64,000 nt of DNA from Acetobacteraceae bacterium (GCA_004843345.1 CP039460.1:1845001-1909000); one strand, 5' to 3'. Shown: positions 37,809 through 48,994, counted from the stretch's first letter. Notes: generated by a model not told the origin, from the letters alone. Numbers and translations: made by a program.

Positions 37809-39200
37809 ATGAATGATTTACGGGAATATTCGGTTTCATCTCTTTCAAAAGAGATTAAGGATACGCTAGAGGGAAAATTTTCACGTATTCGTGTTCGAGG
37901 TGAAATCACTGAATTAAAGCGTTATCCTTCGGGACATATTTACTTTTCCTTAAAAGACGAAGGTGGAAAAATTTCAGGAATTGTTTGGCGAAGTCAGGTT
38001 ACCCGTTTGGGACTTGCTCCAGAAAATGGTCTTGAAGTGGTTGGCACAGGAAGAGTCTCTGCTTATGGCGAACGCTCTTCTTATCAATTTATTATTGAAA
38101 AATTTGAATATGCAGGTGAGGGAGCCATGCTCGCCCGCATTGAAAAACTAAGGCAACTTTTTATTCAAGAGGGCTTGTTTTCCTTAGAGCATAAAAAAAC
38201 TTTGCCGTATTTGCCTTTAAAAATTGGGGTTATTACTTCCAGTGCTGGCGCGGTTTTACAAGATATAAGAACAACGTTAGAGAGACGTTTTCCACGGGAA
38301 ATTTTGTTGTGGCCTGTTTTAGTGCAAGGGCAGGAAGCAGCAGAACAAATCGCAGAAGCCATTGAGGGGATGAATCAATTGTCATCACCACCCGATGTGT
38401 TGATTGTTGGTCGTGGCGGTGGCTCTTTGGAAGATCTTATGGCTTTTAATGAAGAAGTCGTTGTTAGAGCCGTTTTTAATTCCAATATTCCTGTGATTTC
38501 TGCCGTAGGACATGAGACAGATACAACATTAATTGATTTTGTCTCTGATCAGCGGGCTCCTACACCGACAGCCGCAGCAGAAATGGCAGTTCCATTGCGA
38601 AGTGAGGTTTTGTCTGATTTGATGCACCAAGATGTTCGTTTAAGGCAAGGGTTAGGGCGATATTTACAAAATCTACATCTCTCTTTGGAAAATAAAGCAG
38701 GACGCTTGCCAAATATGCTTCATTTTTTTGATGGGGTACGGATGCGTCTTGAGGATCGCTCTCAGCGCTTAAGAGATATTCTTCCTGAATATTTGAGGGG
38801 GTTGAGACAAAGCGTTAGAGATGAGGGGCGGAACCTTCGTCCTATGACGCAATATATTTTAAAAATGGCAGAGAGTGATTTAAGACAAATTCTATCACAA
38901 ATTCTGGCTGCTAAAAGACTTATATTCGAGAAAAAAAATATTTTAGAAAGCAAACAAAGACAATTAGAAGCGCTATCGCCTAAGGCTATTTTAGAGCGTG
39001 GCTATGTCTTAGTTGAAGATAAAGACGGACAGATAAAATCACGTTCTTCAGAAATTAAAAAAGGTGCAATGATCAGTCTTGTCTTTTTTGATGGGCAAAG
39101 AGATGCTCAGCTTGATACGGAGAAAAAAAATCTTCCTAAAAAGACAAAAGCTAAGAAAAAAGGGCTGCCATCAGGAGATGGCAACCCTCGTTTATTTTAG
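37809..39200 (+). CDS. xseA: Exodeoxyribonuclease VII large subunit
   Basis: Large subunit of the single-strand exonuclease XseAB, 463 residues. It has an N-terminal OB fold (VRGEITELKRYPSGHIYFSLKD, shown in part, about residues 28-50). The core follows, with ITSSAGAVLQDI (about 137), VGRGGGSLEDLMAFN (about 200) and AVGHETDTTLIDFVSDQRAPTPT (in part, about 235). A long coiled-coil region runs at about 280-400. The C-terminus is Lys-rich. The 3' end of the gene contains a terminator-like hairpin, and rne converges 12 bases away. Confidence 0.94.
   Translation: MNDLREYSVSSLSKEIKDTLEGKFSRIRVRGEITELKRYPSGHIYFSLKDEGGKISGIVWRSQVTRLGLAPENGLEVVGTGRVSAYGERSSYQFIIEKFEYAGEGAMLARIEKLRQLFIQEGLFSLEHKKTLPYLPLKIGVITSSAGAVLQDIRTTLERRFPREILLWPVLVQGQEAAEQIAEAIEGMNQLSSPPDVLIVGRGGGSLEDLMAFNEEVVVRAVFNSNIPVISAVGHETDTTLIDFVSDQRAPTPTAAAEMAVPLRSEVLSDLMHQDVRLRQGLGRYLQNLHLSLENKAGRLPNMLHFFDGVRMRLEDRSQRLRDILPEYLRGLRQSVRDEGRNLRPMTQYILKMAESDLRQILSQILAAKRLIFEKKNILESKQRQLEALSPKAILERGYVLVEDKDGQIKSRSSEIKKGAMISLVFFDGQRDAQLDTEKKNLPKKTKAKKKGLPSGDGNPRLF
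39162..39199 (+). terminator. Terminator-like hairpin overlapping the xseA 3' end
   Basis: GGGCTGCCATC (39162-39172) and GATGGCAACCC (39177-39187) pair with one mismatch around a 4-base loop, followed by T-rich sequence up to the stop codon. It would end the xseA transcript within the coding tail, before the convergent rne gene. Confidence 0.6.
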
Positions 39201-39212
39201 AAGTTTAAGACT

Positions 39213-41645
39213 TCATTTTCGAGCCCAAGGATTAACCCATTCCTTTTTTTCAGACATTGAATCGATGTCCACGGCTTTTGGTGCATTTAAATTTTCTGGA
39301 GGTCTTTCTTTTGGGATCTCCTTTTTAATCTCTTCTTGAACCGTTACCTTTGGATTAGATTTAGTTTCTTGTACGGCTGCTTCATTCTCTTTAGATAGGT
39401 TTTTAGAAGTTTCTTCTTTTACAGGAGATTTTTCTTCTTTCTGTTCAGACGAAGATGACTTTTTAGAAGCCGTCGTTCGACGAGATGTTCGACGGCGACG
39501 TGGCTTAGAATCTTTTTTCTCAGTCTTATTGTCTTGAGAGATGGATGGATTATCCTCTTGTGAAAGAGCTTCCTTCTCAGCAAGATTGTCAACGGCTTCT
39601 TCCTGCACAGACTCATTTTTAGAAGAGTCATCATCAGTATCCTCTGAGGATTTAGAGGAGGGCTTTTGACGTCTTTTCTTTTGAGAAGAAACGGATTTCG
39701 AACGCGTCTTTCGTTGCGGCCTGGAGGATGTTTCCTCTCCACTATCAGAGGTTTTTTCTAACTCTGCACTTTCTGTTGACGGCTCATTTTCTTTTGCTTC
39801 CTTCGTGCGGAATGCCTCCTGATTTTGGCCTTCTTGCTGACGTTCTTGACGCTCATTGCGATCGTGACGTGACCTAGAACGCTGGTTACGTCCGTTTCTG
39901 CGTTGAGAGTGATCTTCCTCAGCTTTTTGAGGCACGGCTTCAGAGGCTTCCTGTCCCTGAATTTGAAGCGCATTTTCCGTAAAGCTTGAATCGGCAGTAC
40001 AGATAATTTTGATATTGTGCCGTCGCTCAATTTGTCTCAGACTATCACGTTTATGATTTAAGAGATAAAGCGCAACATCAGTTGGCAAGGTGATTTGTAA
40101 ATCGCTTCCAGTTTGGGTGGTTGCTTCACGGTCTAAAATACGCAAAGCACGAAGCGTTAGACTTTCAATACTCCGTAAACGTCCTGTGCCTTCACAATGT
40201 GGGCAAGGGGTTGAAAGAGTTTCGGAGAGAGAAGGACGAAGGCGCTGGCGGGACATCTCTAGCAATCCGAAATTGGAGATGTTTCCAATTTGGAGGCGCG
40301 CTCGATCCGCTTTTAAAGAATCTTTTAGTCTCCGTTCAACCTGCGCATTGTGACGATTTTTCGTCATATCGATAAAATCGATGACAACAAGCCCAGCTAG
40401 GTCACGGAGGCGTAATTGGCGTGCAATCTCCTCTGCCGCTTCAAGGTTTGTTCGAACTGCGGTTTCTTCAATATTTCTCTGACTGGTTGATTTTCCGGAG
40501 TTAACGTCAATGGCAACCAATGCTTCTGTTTGGTTGATGACAATATATCCACCAGATTCCAGCTGCACGACAGGAGAGACCATACTATGAATGTGGTCAT
40601 CTACATGAAAATGCGCAAAGAGGCTTTCTTTTCGGCCATTCCAGATGCGTAATTCAGGCGCATTTTTAGAGAGAAGGCTTGAAGCATAATTGCGTGCAGT
40701 TCTAAAAGCATCTCTTCCATCGACAAGAATTTCCTCGATGTCAGGCGTTAAAAGATCACGCAAAGCACGTTTTATGAGGTTACCTTCTTCGTGAATTTGT
40801 ACAGGCGCTTCGCTTTCAAGCGCTAAAAGACGGAGTTTCTCCCAAAGTTGGCGTAAATAATCACAGTCTTTTCTGATTTCAGCATCAGGCTGACCACTTC
40901 CGGCGGTACGAATAATCATCCCCATGCAAGAGGGAAGTTCAAATTGCTGAATGAGATTTCTTAAACGTCTTCTATCCTCTCTTGAAGAAATCTTTCTCGA
41001 AATACCGCCACCATGCAGTGTGTTGGGCATAAGAACAGAATATCTGCCAGGAAGAGAAAGAAACGTGCTGAGCGCTGCCCCTTTATTCCCTCTTTCTTCC
41101 TTTGTGACTTGAACAAGTACAACTTGGCGAGGACGTAAGACTTCTTGAATACGATAGTTCCGCAGAAATTTTGTTAGTTCTCCTCTTGGAGAGCCTGCTT
41201 CGTCTTTCGCTGAAGCTTCAGAATCTTCTTCCTCTTTTTCGGCATCTGGAATCAGTTCAATGATGGGTTCTGGTATAATTTCATCATCAAAAGTCTGAAT
41301 TTCTTCAGAAGATTCTTCCTGAAGTTCTTCCTCTTCTTGTGCAAGAAGATAAGCGTTTTCTTTTTCCTGCAGCTCTTGTAATTTTTTACGATCGGCTACT
41401 GGAATTCTAAAATAATCTGGATGAATTTCGTTAAGGGGAAGAAAGCCGTGCCTATTTCCGCCATAATCTACGAAAGCGGCTTGAAGACTTGGTTCAATAC
41501 GAATGATACGGGCGACATAAATATTGCCTTTAAGAGGTTTTTTAGAGGCAATTTCGACATCATATTCTTCTAGGCGATCACCATTAATAACAGCAACCCT
41601 TGTCTCTTCTGAGTGGGTTGCATCAATGAGCATGCTCTTTGACAT
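39213..41645 (-). CDS. rne: Ribonuclease E/G family endonuclease
   Basis: Main mRNA-decay and rRNA-processing endonuclease, 810 residues. The N-terminal S1 domain (about 35-165) is split by an acidic insert at about 95-150 (EEEELQEESSEEIQ). The catalytic DNase I-like part has the metal aspartates in VAIDVNSGKS and VVIDFIDM, and the Zn-link CPHCEGTGR at about 475. The last 270 residues are a low-complexity, highly charged tail, the usual scaffold for degradosome partners, ending in MSEKKEWVNPWARK. The S1 insert is typical of alphaproteobacterial RNase E. Confidence 0.93.
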   Translation of the reverse strand: MSKSMLIDATHSEETRVAVINGDRLEEYDVEIASKKPLKGNIYVARIIRIEPSLQAAFVDYGGNRHGFLPLNEIHPDYFRIPVADRKKLQELQEKENAYLLAQEEEELQEESSEEIQTFDDEIIPEPIIELIPDAEKEEEDSEASAKDEAGSPRGELTKFLRNYRIQEVLRPRQVVLVQVTKEERGNKGAALSTFLSLPGRYSVLMPNTLHGGGISRKISSREDRRRLRNLIQQFELPSCMGMIIRTAGSGQPDAEIRKDCDYLRQLWEKLRLLALESEAPVQIHEEGNLIKRALRDLLTPDIEEILVDGRDAFRTARNYASSLLSKNAPELRIWNGRKESLFAHFHVDDHIHSMVSPVVQLESGGYIVINQTEALVAIDVNSGKSTSQRNIEETAVRTNLEAAEEIARQLRLRDLAGLVVIDFIDMTKNRHNAQVERRLKDSLKADRARLQIGNISNFGLLEMSRQRLRPSLSETLSTPCPHCEGTGRLRSIESLTLRALRILDREATTQTGSDLQITLPTDVALYLLNHKRDSLRQIERRHNIKIICTADSSFTENALQIQGQEASEAVPQKAEEDHSQRRNGRNQRSRSRHDRNERQERQQEGQNQEAFRTKEAKENEPSTESAELEKTSDSGEETSSRPQRKTRSKSVSSQKKRRQKPSSKSSEDTDDDSSKNESVQEEAVDNLAEKEALSQEDNPSISQDNKTEKKDSKPRRRRTSRRTTASKKSSSSEQKEEKSPVKEETSKNLSKENEAAVQETKSNPKVTVQEEIKKEIPKERPPENLNAPKAVDIDSMSEKKEWVNPWARK

Positions 41646-42214
41646 GTAAATATATACTCCTGACGGATTATTTTCTTGTGTTTAATCACGAGAAATATCC
41701 GTTGAGAAATGTGGAAAATAAGTGGGGGTTGGCGTGCGCTGAAAAACAAGCGAGGGTGCAGAACTTATCCCATTTTGACGAGAAAAGAGGGGCAAATAAA
41801 AATTGTGTCGTTCGTTACACTCAGTTCGCAATAAAAAATTCAGTCGCAAGTTACCACAAAATTAAAATCTGGGTCCTCAATAGATAATAAATGAGGACAG
41901 TACACCTGATTTTTAAATCAGACGAAGGAAAGTTAGAGACAATACATAACTCTATATCAGTGCTCTGACGTAATATATGTTCTACCTATTGCCACGAATT
42001 TTTACTGTTGAACGCCATGTGAAGCTCTTTTTCATAGAGAAAAGATAAATCTTTACAGCACAGCATTCACTTAAACAGTTTTCTACCTTTTTAATGGCCT
42101 AATAAATGCTTTCGGGCAAGTATGAAGATGAAATTTAATTGATTTAATTGTAATATTTTTTCAAGGCCAGTTAGATTGGCTCTGGATTATTTGGAAAATG
42201 AAGAGAGGGGATGG
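41646..42214. other. 569-bp divergent intergenic region between rne and the amidase gene
   Basis: No convincing gene; a short plus-strand frame at its left side begins inside rne and looks random. The region holds two adjacent perfect hairpins in the likely rne leader. RNase E genes often have long structured leaders used for autoregulation. A possible plus-strand promoter TTGACG (41776) with an A-rich -10 is weak. Confidence 0.4.
41873..41921 (-). promoter_or_regulatory. Two adjacent perfect stem-loops in the presumed rne leader
   Basis: GTCCTCA (41873-41879) pairs with TGAGGAC (41892-41898) around 12 bases, and CTGATTT (41906-41912) pairs with AAATCAG (41915-41921) around 2 bases. They lie about 230-275 bases upstream of the rne start. 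By analogy with the autoregulatory leader of E. coli rne they could be RNase E recognition structures. Alternatively they could belong to an unseen small RNA. Confidence 0.35.
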
Positions 42215-43045
42215 ATGGAAAGTCGCAGTATTTCTCGTCGGAATATTATACGGTCGGGTGGTTTGGTTTGTGGTGCGGGTGTCGTCTCCTCACTTTTTTT
42301 ACCTTCACAGGTTTTTGCTGCACCTTATGTTATGAAAAAGCCTCAAAAAGAGCTTCCTTTGGTTGTTATAGATCCTGGGCATGGGGGAAAGGATCCGGGT
42401 GCTATTGGAATAACAGGGATTTATGAGAAGCATGTGGTTGAAGCAGTTGCTCAAGATTTGCGTTTGGCCTTGATCAAAAGTGGTAAATGCCGTGCAGATT
42501 TAACCCGTCGAACGGATAGTTTTATATCGCTCAATGATCGTGTGGGAATTGCACAAGAGAAAAAAGCTTCTTTGCTTATTTCACTCCATGCTGATTCTTT
42601 TAAATCTCCAAAAATTCGCGGTGCAAGTGTTTATACCAAAGGCAAAACCAGTGATCCTTTGACGTTATCTATTGTGCGGAATGAAAATGCAGCTGATCGT
42701 TTTGGTAAGTCGCATATGAAAGGCGTCGATTCTGATGTGATGAATATTTTGACGAGCATGGTCGGAGATCGTGCTCGGAAATCATCGGCACATATTGCTT
42801 CGGCAGTTGTAAAGTCTTTTCAGGGAAAAACGCCTTTGCTAGAAAGTCCTATGCGGCATGCAGGATTTTTTGTCCTTAAATCAAGAGAAATTCCTTCAGT
42901 TCTTGTTGAGATGGGATTTTTGTCGAATCATCAGGATGAGCTTGCTTTGAAAAATCGTTTGCATCGGGGCATTTTGGTTAGCCAGCTTGCAAAGGCAGTT
43001 AATAATTATGTAGTTTGGCAGAAAGTAGAAGGATATTCTGTTTAG
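42215..43045 (+). CDS. N-acetylmuramoyl-L-alanine amidase (AmiC-like) with Tat signal
   Basis: Zinc amidase of the Amidase_3 family that splits septal peptidoglycan. The ATG at 42215 follows an AGAGGGG site. The N-terminus has a twin-arginine signal, SISRRNIIRSG, a hydrophobic stretch and a cleavage region QVFAAPY near residue 36. Zinc ligands are in VVIDPGHGGKD (His), the glutamate after it (EKHVVEAV) and SLHADSF (His). The catalytic Glu is in VLVEMGFLSN near 235. The 276-residue protein lacks a visible AMIN or LysM domain. It precedes the mreBCD cluster. Confidence 0.9.
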   Translation: MESRSISRRNIIRSGGLVCGAGVVSSLFLPSQVFAAPYVMKKPQKELPLVVIDPGHGGKDPGAIGITGIYEKHVVEAVAQDLRLALIKSGKCRADLTRRTDSFISLNDRVGIAQEKKASLLISLHADSFKSPKIRGASVYTKGKTSDPLTLSIVRNENAADRFGKSHMKGVDSDVMNILTSMVGDRARKSSAHIASAVVKSFQGKTPLLESPMRHAGFFVLKSREIPSVLVEMGFLSNHQDELALKNRLHRGILVSQLAKAVNNYVVWQKVEGYSV

Positions 43046-43228
43046 ATATTTTTGTAACGGATATTGCTAAATCATAGTGTCTATCTATTACGATTAAGGC
43101 CTCTTTGGGTTTAAGGGGCATGTGTGAGTACCTAGTGAGGGGTTGCTTTTGAACTCTTAACTTTGTGTTTTTTGAAAAATTTGTACTTTATAATCGCTTT
43201 TAATTTAAAGTGAGTTTGTGTCTTTTAA

Positions 43229-44314
<1,086 letters not shown>

Positions 44315-44347
44315 TTTTTGAAACTGTTATAGGCTTGGAAGTTTAAG

Positions 44348-45220
44348 ATGCTATCGGTTAAGAGGCGAGAGTTTCTGGCGAGTGTCATACGAACAGGGGC
44401 TGTCTTAGGCGCAATTTTCTTAGTTTTTTTGGCAAGCGCTTTTCCAGAGCCTTTTGAAAATATGCGAATTTTAGAAAAATCTCGCTTGGCCTTTTTCTAC
44501 GAGCGAGCTCTCTTCCCTCAATATTTTTTTGATAATTTGCAGCGTCGATTTTCTTTTTCTCTCTTTTTAGTCAATGAAAATGAACGGTTGCGCTTAGAAA
44601 ACCAGAATTTAAAGGCGGAACAGGAAAACTCATTTCAACTAAAAAGTGAAAATGAGCATTTAAAAAAGTTACTTCATTGGAGTGAGATTCCTGGCTTTGG
44701 ATATGTGACGGGGCATGTTTTTGGAGAAGAGCGTGGGCCTTATCGTCATGCTGTATTGATGGGATGGGATGGAGTTTCCAAAGCGCCTACAGTTGGAAGC
44801 GTTGCAATGGACTCTCGCGCACTTGTTGGGCGTGTTACGGAAGTTTCGAAAGATGCTTTGCGTATCTTACTGATAGACGATGAAGCCAGCCATGTGCCTG
44901 TTGTTGGAAAAGAGAGTGGTTCTCACGCTATTTTGAGTGGGAAGGGAGAGGAAAAAGGACTGGAGCTGGCTTATTATGTTCAAGGAGCAGCTCCTGTTGA
45001 AGGGGAAATTGTAGAAACACTTTTAAAAGATGGGACAATTTCGGGTATTCCGATTGGGCGTGTGCATTACCAAGGGGAAGGGCATCCGATTGTTTTGCCA
45101 TTTGCAGATTTGAGTCATTTGTCTCTTGTAAAAGTTGTGGATTATGCGCCACTTTTGAAGGCAGCACCGAGTGTGGATGTTAAAAGTCATGCCACACGCA
45201 AGCAAGAAGTAATGCCATGA
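44348..45220 (+). CDS. mreC: Rod shape-determining protein MreC
   Basis: A 290-residue bitopic membrane protein with one N-terminal helix at about residues 15-35 and a coiled coil at about 70-105 (ENERLRLENQNLKAEQENS). Two periplasmic beta-barrel halves follow, recognisable from SVAMDSRALVGRVTEV and ILLIDDEASHVPV. It links MreB to the wall synthases. Its stop overlaps mreD as ATGA. Confidence 0.92.
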   Translation: MLSVKRREFLASVIRTGAVLGAIFLVFLASAFPEPFENMRILEKSRLAFFYERALFPQYFFDNLQRRFSFSLFLVNENERLRLENQNLKAEQENSFQLKSENEHLKKLLHWSEIPGFGYVTGHVFGEERGPYRHAVLMGWDGVSKAPTVGSVAMDSRALVGRVTEVSKDALRILLIDDEASHVPVVGKESGSHAILSGKGEEKGLELAYYVQGAAPVEGEIVETLLKDGTISGIPIGRVHYQGEGHPIVLPFADLSHLSLVKVVDYAPLLKAAPSVDVKSHATRKQEVMP

Positions 45221-45759
45221 TCTTCCAGAATGAAAAAGAGTTAGAGAGCGCTGGTGCTGTTAAGCTCATCGCCCGTTTTATCTTTCCTATTTTGTTTCTG
45301 ACGGTGCTTGCCCTTTTGCTTTCTGTTCCTTTTCGTATTTTAGGGCGTCCTGAGCTTCAGATTGCAATTTTATTGGAAACAGTTTGGTTTTATACGCTCT
45401 ATGCTCCTGCTTGGATGGGCGCTGGGAATATTTTTATCGCAGGGCTGTGTTGTGAATTTTTTGTTTCGACACCGCCGGGATTTATTGTTTTTTGGATGGT
45501 TGTGGAGGGAGAACTCATTCGGATTTTAAGGCGTCGTTTGTACGAAAGCGGTGTGTTATTTTCCTGGTTTTTATTTAGTATTTTATTTGCTGTTGCAGCG
45601 CTTTCTCTTTGGGGGTTATGCACACTTCAAGATTTTTCATATTTATCTCTTTATCCTGTTTTATTTTTATGGCTTTTAAGTATCGGAATTTATCCGCTGA
45701 TTTATTTATTTTGGCAGGGGATTTTGTTTTCTTTTGGGAGACAAAAAAAGTATTCATAG
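45217..45759 (+). CDS. mreD: Rod shape-determining protein MreD
   Basis: A 180-residue, mostly hydrophobic protein with about five membrane helices. It is poorly conserved in sequence but identified by size, topology and its place directly after mreC, with a 4-base overlap. PGFIVFWMVVEGELIR around residue 88 fits the family pattern. Confidence 0.82.
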   Translation: MIFQNEKELESAGAVKLIARFIFPILFLTVLALLLSVPFRILGRPELQIAILLETVWFYTLYAPAWMGAGNIFIAGLCCEFFVSTPPGFIVFWMVVEGELIRILRRRLYESGVLFSWFLFSILFAVAALSLWGLCTLQDFSYLSLYPVLFLWLLSIGIYPLIYLFWQGILFSFGRQKKYS

Positions 45760-45823
45760 AATGACAATCAGGAGAGCTGTTTAGCTTTTTGTTTTTGCTC
45801 TGTTTTTCGGGTATTTCCACCTT

Positions 45824-47767
45824 ATGTCACGCCGCCGCCGTTCCCGTTTTAAAATTTCACACCGCTCCTTCAGTTTGGGCTTTGTAAAGAGATATTTAAA
45901 ATCGAAAGAGGTGACAACGGAATATCAGCGAGAGGCTGTTGCAGGTAAGATTTTCGGCAGAAGGGCAACATTGTTATTGTTTGCCCAGATGGGGGTTTTT
46001 GCAACATTATCCACTAAGCTTTATAAAATTCAGGTCACAGACAGTGAAGAATTTTCGGAGCAAGCCCTACGCAACCGTCTTTTGAGACGTTATATCGTTC
46101 CACCAAGAGGGTTGGTTTACGATGCTTCTGGAAAGCATTTGCTAGCAACAAATAAACTCGTTGTGCGTGCCGTTATGTCTTCTGATGGAAGAATAGACGT
46201 AGATGATTCTATAGCGAGATTTGAGAATCTCATCGCAATGGATAAAAAAGATTATCGCAGGGTTGTACAGGAACGCAGGCGTGGCGGTAAAAATATTCCT
46301 TTCACCTTGAAAGATTCTTTAACGGAAGAGGAAATCATTCGAATCAATCAGGAGCTTCCTCCGATTGCGGGTCTTTCTTTGGATGAGGGATTTGACCGAA
46401 TTTATCCTTTTGGAGAGTTAACAGCGCATATCACGGGATATGTTGCGGTTCCGAATGAAAATGATGTTCGCCGTAATAATGTTTATGCCTTGCCAGGAAT
46501 AAAAATAGGCAGAGGCGGTTTAGAAGAGAAAGAAGAGGATTTATTACGAGGTACACCTGGAAATCTCGAAAATGAGGTGGATGCTCGGCGTGATTTTATT
46601 CGAGAAATCAGCAGTACAAGCCCCCTGCCTGGCAATAATCTGCGTTTAACATTGAATCTTCGTTATCAGGAAGTTCTCAAAAGGAATATCGAAGATAAGG
46701 TTGCCAGTGCTGTTTTGCTAAATTGCCAAACAGGCGCTGTTTGCGCCATGGTGAGCAGCCCTTCTTTTGACCCCAGTGCTTTTGAAGATGGTATTTCTTT
46801 TAAACAATGGAATGCTTGGCTGGAAGATCCCGCAACGCCTTTAAATAATAAAGCTATTTCTGGATTTTATCCTCCTGGCTCTACTTTTAAGCCGGCAGTT
46901 GCATTGGCCGCTTTGCAATCTAAAGCCATTTCACCAAAAGAACGGATTGAGTGTCCTGGATATTTAGATATTGGTGGTGGTCGTTTCCATTGCTGGCTGA
47001 AATCTGGACATGGTGCTTTAAATGTGAGGCAGGCCTTAAAACATTCCTGCGACGTCTTTTTTTATCAGGCTGCCCGTCGATGTGGGATGGAAGAAATTCA
47101 TAAAGCCTCAGAAGCTTTGGGACTGTGCCGGCCTCCGACGATTGAATTGGCACATGCAGGAACTGGAATTGTACCTAATGCAGAGTGGGCTCTAAAGCAT
47201 AATCATCGTTGGCGTGTTGGTGATACAATTAACGCTGGGATTGGGCAGGGCTATGTCCAGACGACTCCTTTAGGGCTGGCAGGATATGCAGCCTCTTTAG
47301 CAACAGGTGTTAAAATTTCGCCTTACTTGGTTCAAGATCAACTCAGATGTACGGGGAGTGCCTGTTTTGAAAGTTTGCCTTTTGATCCCGCCTATTTAGA
47401 GATTGTTAGGCAGGGAATGTGGGATGTTGTCAACGCTTATAATGGCACGGCACCACGGGCAAAATTACATTTTCAGCACATTCAAATGGCAGGAAAGACA
47501 GGAACTTCTCAGGTTAGGAGAGTTTCTAGGGCAATGCGCGAATCTGGAAAATTTAATTCAATGGATTTGCCTTGGAAGTACCGGCCGCATGCCCTTTTTA
47601 TTGCTTACGCTCCTTTCGACCGTCCACGATATGCACTTTCCTTAGTGATTGAACATGGCAATGCGAGTGCGTCTCAAGCGGCGCCTCTCGCAGGAAAAAT
47701 AATGGAAGAAATTTTGGAAATGGATCCTGCCGTCAACGATACTGTGCTTACAAATAATGTGGCTTAG
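45824..47767 (+). CDS. mrdA: Penicillin-binding protein 2 (elongasome transpeptidase)
   Basis: Class B PBP of 647 residues with a cytoplasmic basic tail, one membrane helix at about 48-65, a pedestal region and the transpeptidase domain. The active-site motifs are STFK (in YPPGSTFKPAV, about residue 350), SCD in place of SxN (KHSCDVFF, about 405) and KTG (MAGKTGTSQV, about 560). SxD is the usual variant in PBP2. It works with RodA, the downstream neighbour, to build the side wall. Confidence 0.94.
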   Translation: MSRRRRSRFKISHRSFSLGFVKRYLKSKEVTTEYQREAVAGKIFGRRATLLLFAQMGVFATLSTKLYKIQVTDSEEFSEQALRNRLLRRYIVPPRGLVYDASGKHLLATNKLVVRAVMSSDGRIDVDDSIARFENLIAMDKKDYRRVVQERRRGGKNIPFTLKDSLTEEEIIRINQELPPIAGLSLDEGFDRIYPFGELTAHITGYVAVPNENDVRRNNVYALPGIKIGRGGLEEKEEDLLRGTPGNLENEVDARRDFIREISSTSPLPGNNLRLTLNLRYQEVLKRNIEDKVASAVLLNCQTGAVCAMVSSPSFDPSAFEDGISFKQWNAWLEDPATPLNNKAISGFYPPGSTFKPAVALAALQSKAISPKERIECPGYLDIGGGRFHCWLKSGHGALNVRQALKHSCDVFFYQAARRCGMEEIHKASEALGLCRPPTIELAHAGTGIVPNAEWALKHNHRWRVGDTINAGIGQGYVQTTPLGLAGYAASLATGVKISPYLVQDQLRCTGSACFESLPFDPAYLEIVRQGMWDVVNAYNGTAPRAKLHFQHIQMAGKTGTSQVRRVSRAMRESGKFNSMDLPWKYRPHALFIAYAPFDRPRYALSLVIEHGNASASQAAPLAGKIMEEILEMDPAVNDTVLTNNVA

Positions 47768-47839
47768 CACTCAGGTTATGTTTATTGTGGCATAAGATCT
47801 TAAGTATTTTAGATTCATTAGAATTAGGAGGTTATCTCA

Positions 47840-48994
47840 GTGAAATTTTCACGTGTGCCGAAGCAGCATTCAAAAAGATTATGGCGCACTGGTTCTGAGA
47901 TTAATTTTTTTCAGCATCTGCTTGGTGTGAATTGGGTGTATATAACGCTTGTAGTACTTCTCGCTTTAGCTGGCTATGTTGCGCTTTTTTCTGTCGCAGG
48001 CGGTGCAGCGTATCCTTTTGCTGAACCACAGGCGTTGCGTTTTGGGTTTGGTTTGTTTCTGATGACTGCCATAGCCCTTTCTCCGATACGTCTTGTTTAT
48101 CATATGGCAGGCATAGTTTATGCCTCCTCCATCCTTCTTTTGGGAATGGTCTTAGCGATGGGGCATATTGGGAAAGGCGCTGAAAGATGGATTAATCTAT
48201 TAGGGTTTCAATTTCAGCCTTCCGAAATCGCTAAAATTGCTTTGGTCTTGGGCTTGGCGGCCTTTTTTGCACATCCTTCTGTAAAAAATTTGAAAACTCC
48301 TTTGAAATGGGTTGTTCCCGTATTGATGGTTTTATTGCCTGTTATTTTGGTTTTAAAAGAACCAAATCTAGGAACCGCTGTTATCATTGGGGTTATTGGA
48401 GGTTCTCTCTTTTTTTGTTCTGGTTTTCCACTTTGGATAATCGGTGTTGCAGCGGCTTTTTTTCCTCTTTTAGGAAAGATTCTTTACAATCATTTATATG
48501 ATTATCAAAAAGCTCGAATTGATACTTTTTTGCATCCTGAGCATGATAGGCTCGGTGCTGGCTATAATATTTTACAGTCAAGGATCGCTCTAGGATCTGG
48601 GGGGATATGGGGGAAAGGCTATTTGCACGGAACACAAGGGCAATTGAATTTTTTGCCAGAGAAGCAAACAGATTTTATTTTTACGATTATTGGCGAAGAG
48701 TGGGGGTTTGTTGGTGCCATAAGCATTATTGTTTTGCTTGCTATGTTGACAATCATGGGAATGGTCATGGGAATTTTATGTAAAAATACTTTTTCCCGTT
48801 TGCTCTGTTTAGGGATTTCGATGGATTTCTTTCTGTATTGTGCGGTTAATCTGTCAATGGTGATGGGCGCTATCCCTGTTGGGGGGGTGCCTTTACCACT
48901 CATTTCTTATGGAGGCTCAGCGACACTTACGATGATGGTGGGATTTGGTATTTTACTCTGTGCCTGGCGTAACCGTTTTCAAGAAGAAATTTAG
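47840..48994 (+). CDS. rodA: Peptidoglycan glycosyltransferase RodA
   Basis: SEDS-family polymerase with about ten membrane helices, 384 residues. The GTG start has a perfect AGGAGG site 9 bases upstream. Family landmarks are GKGAERWINLLGFQFQPSEIAKIA (in part, about residues 110-135), the extracellular loop with AGYNILQSRIALGSGGIWGKGY (in part, about 235-260), and GVPLPLISYGGSATL near 350. It ends the elongasome cluster. Confidence 0.95.
   Translation: MKFSRVPKQHSKRLWRTGSEINFFQHLLGVNWVYITLVVLLALAGYVALFSVAGGAAYPFAEPQALRFGFGLFLMTAIALSPIRLVYHMAGIVYASSILLLGMVLAMGHIGKGAERWINLLGFQFQPSEIAKIALVLGLAAFFAHPSVKNLKTPLKWVVPVLMVLLPVILVLKEPNLGTAVIIGVIGGSLFFCSGFPLWIIGVAAAFFPLLGKILYNHLYDYQKARIDTFLHPEHDRLGAGYNILQSRIALGSGGIWGKGYLHGTQGQLNFLPEKQTDFIFTIIGEEWGFVGAISIIVLLAMLTIMGMVMGILCKNTFSRLLCLGISMDFFLYCAVNLSMVMGAIPVGGVPLPLISYGGSATLTMMVGFGILLCAWRNRFQEEI

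Noticed and set aside
39419-39742. Overlapping frames opposite or within the rne tail
   Set aside because: The Lys/Glu/Ser-rich RNase E tail leaves other frames open by composition only.
41639-41887. Open frame of 82 codons next to rne
   Set aside because: It starts inside rne on the opposite strand, has no ribosome site, and its translation looks random.
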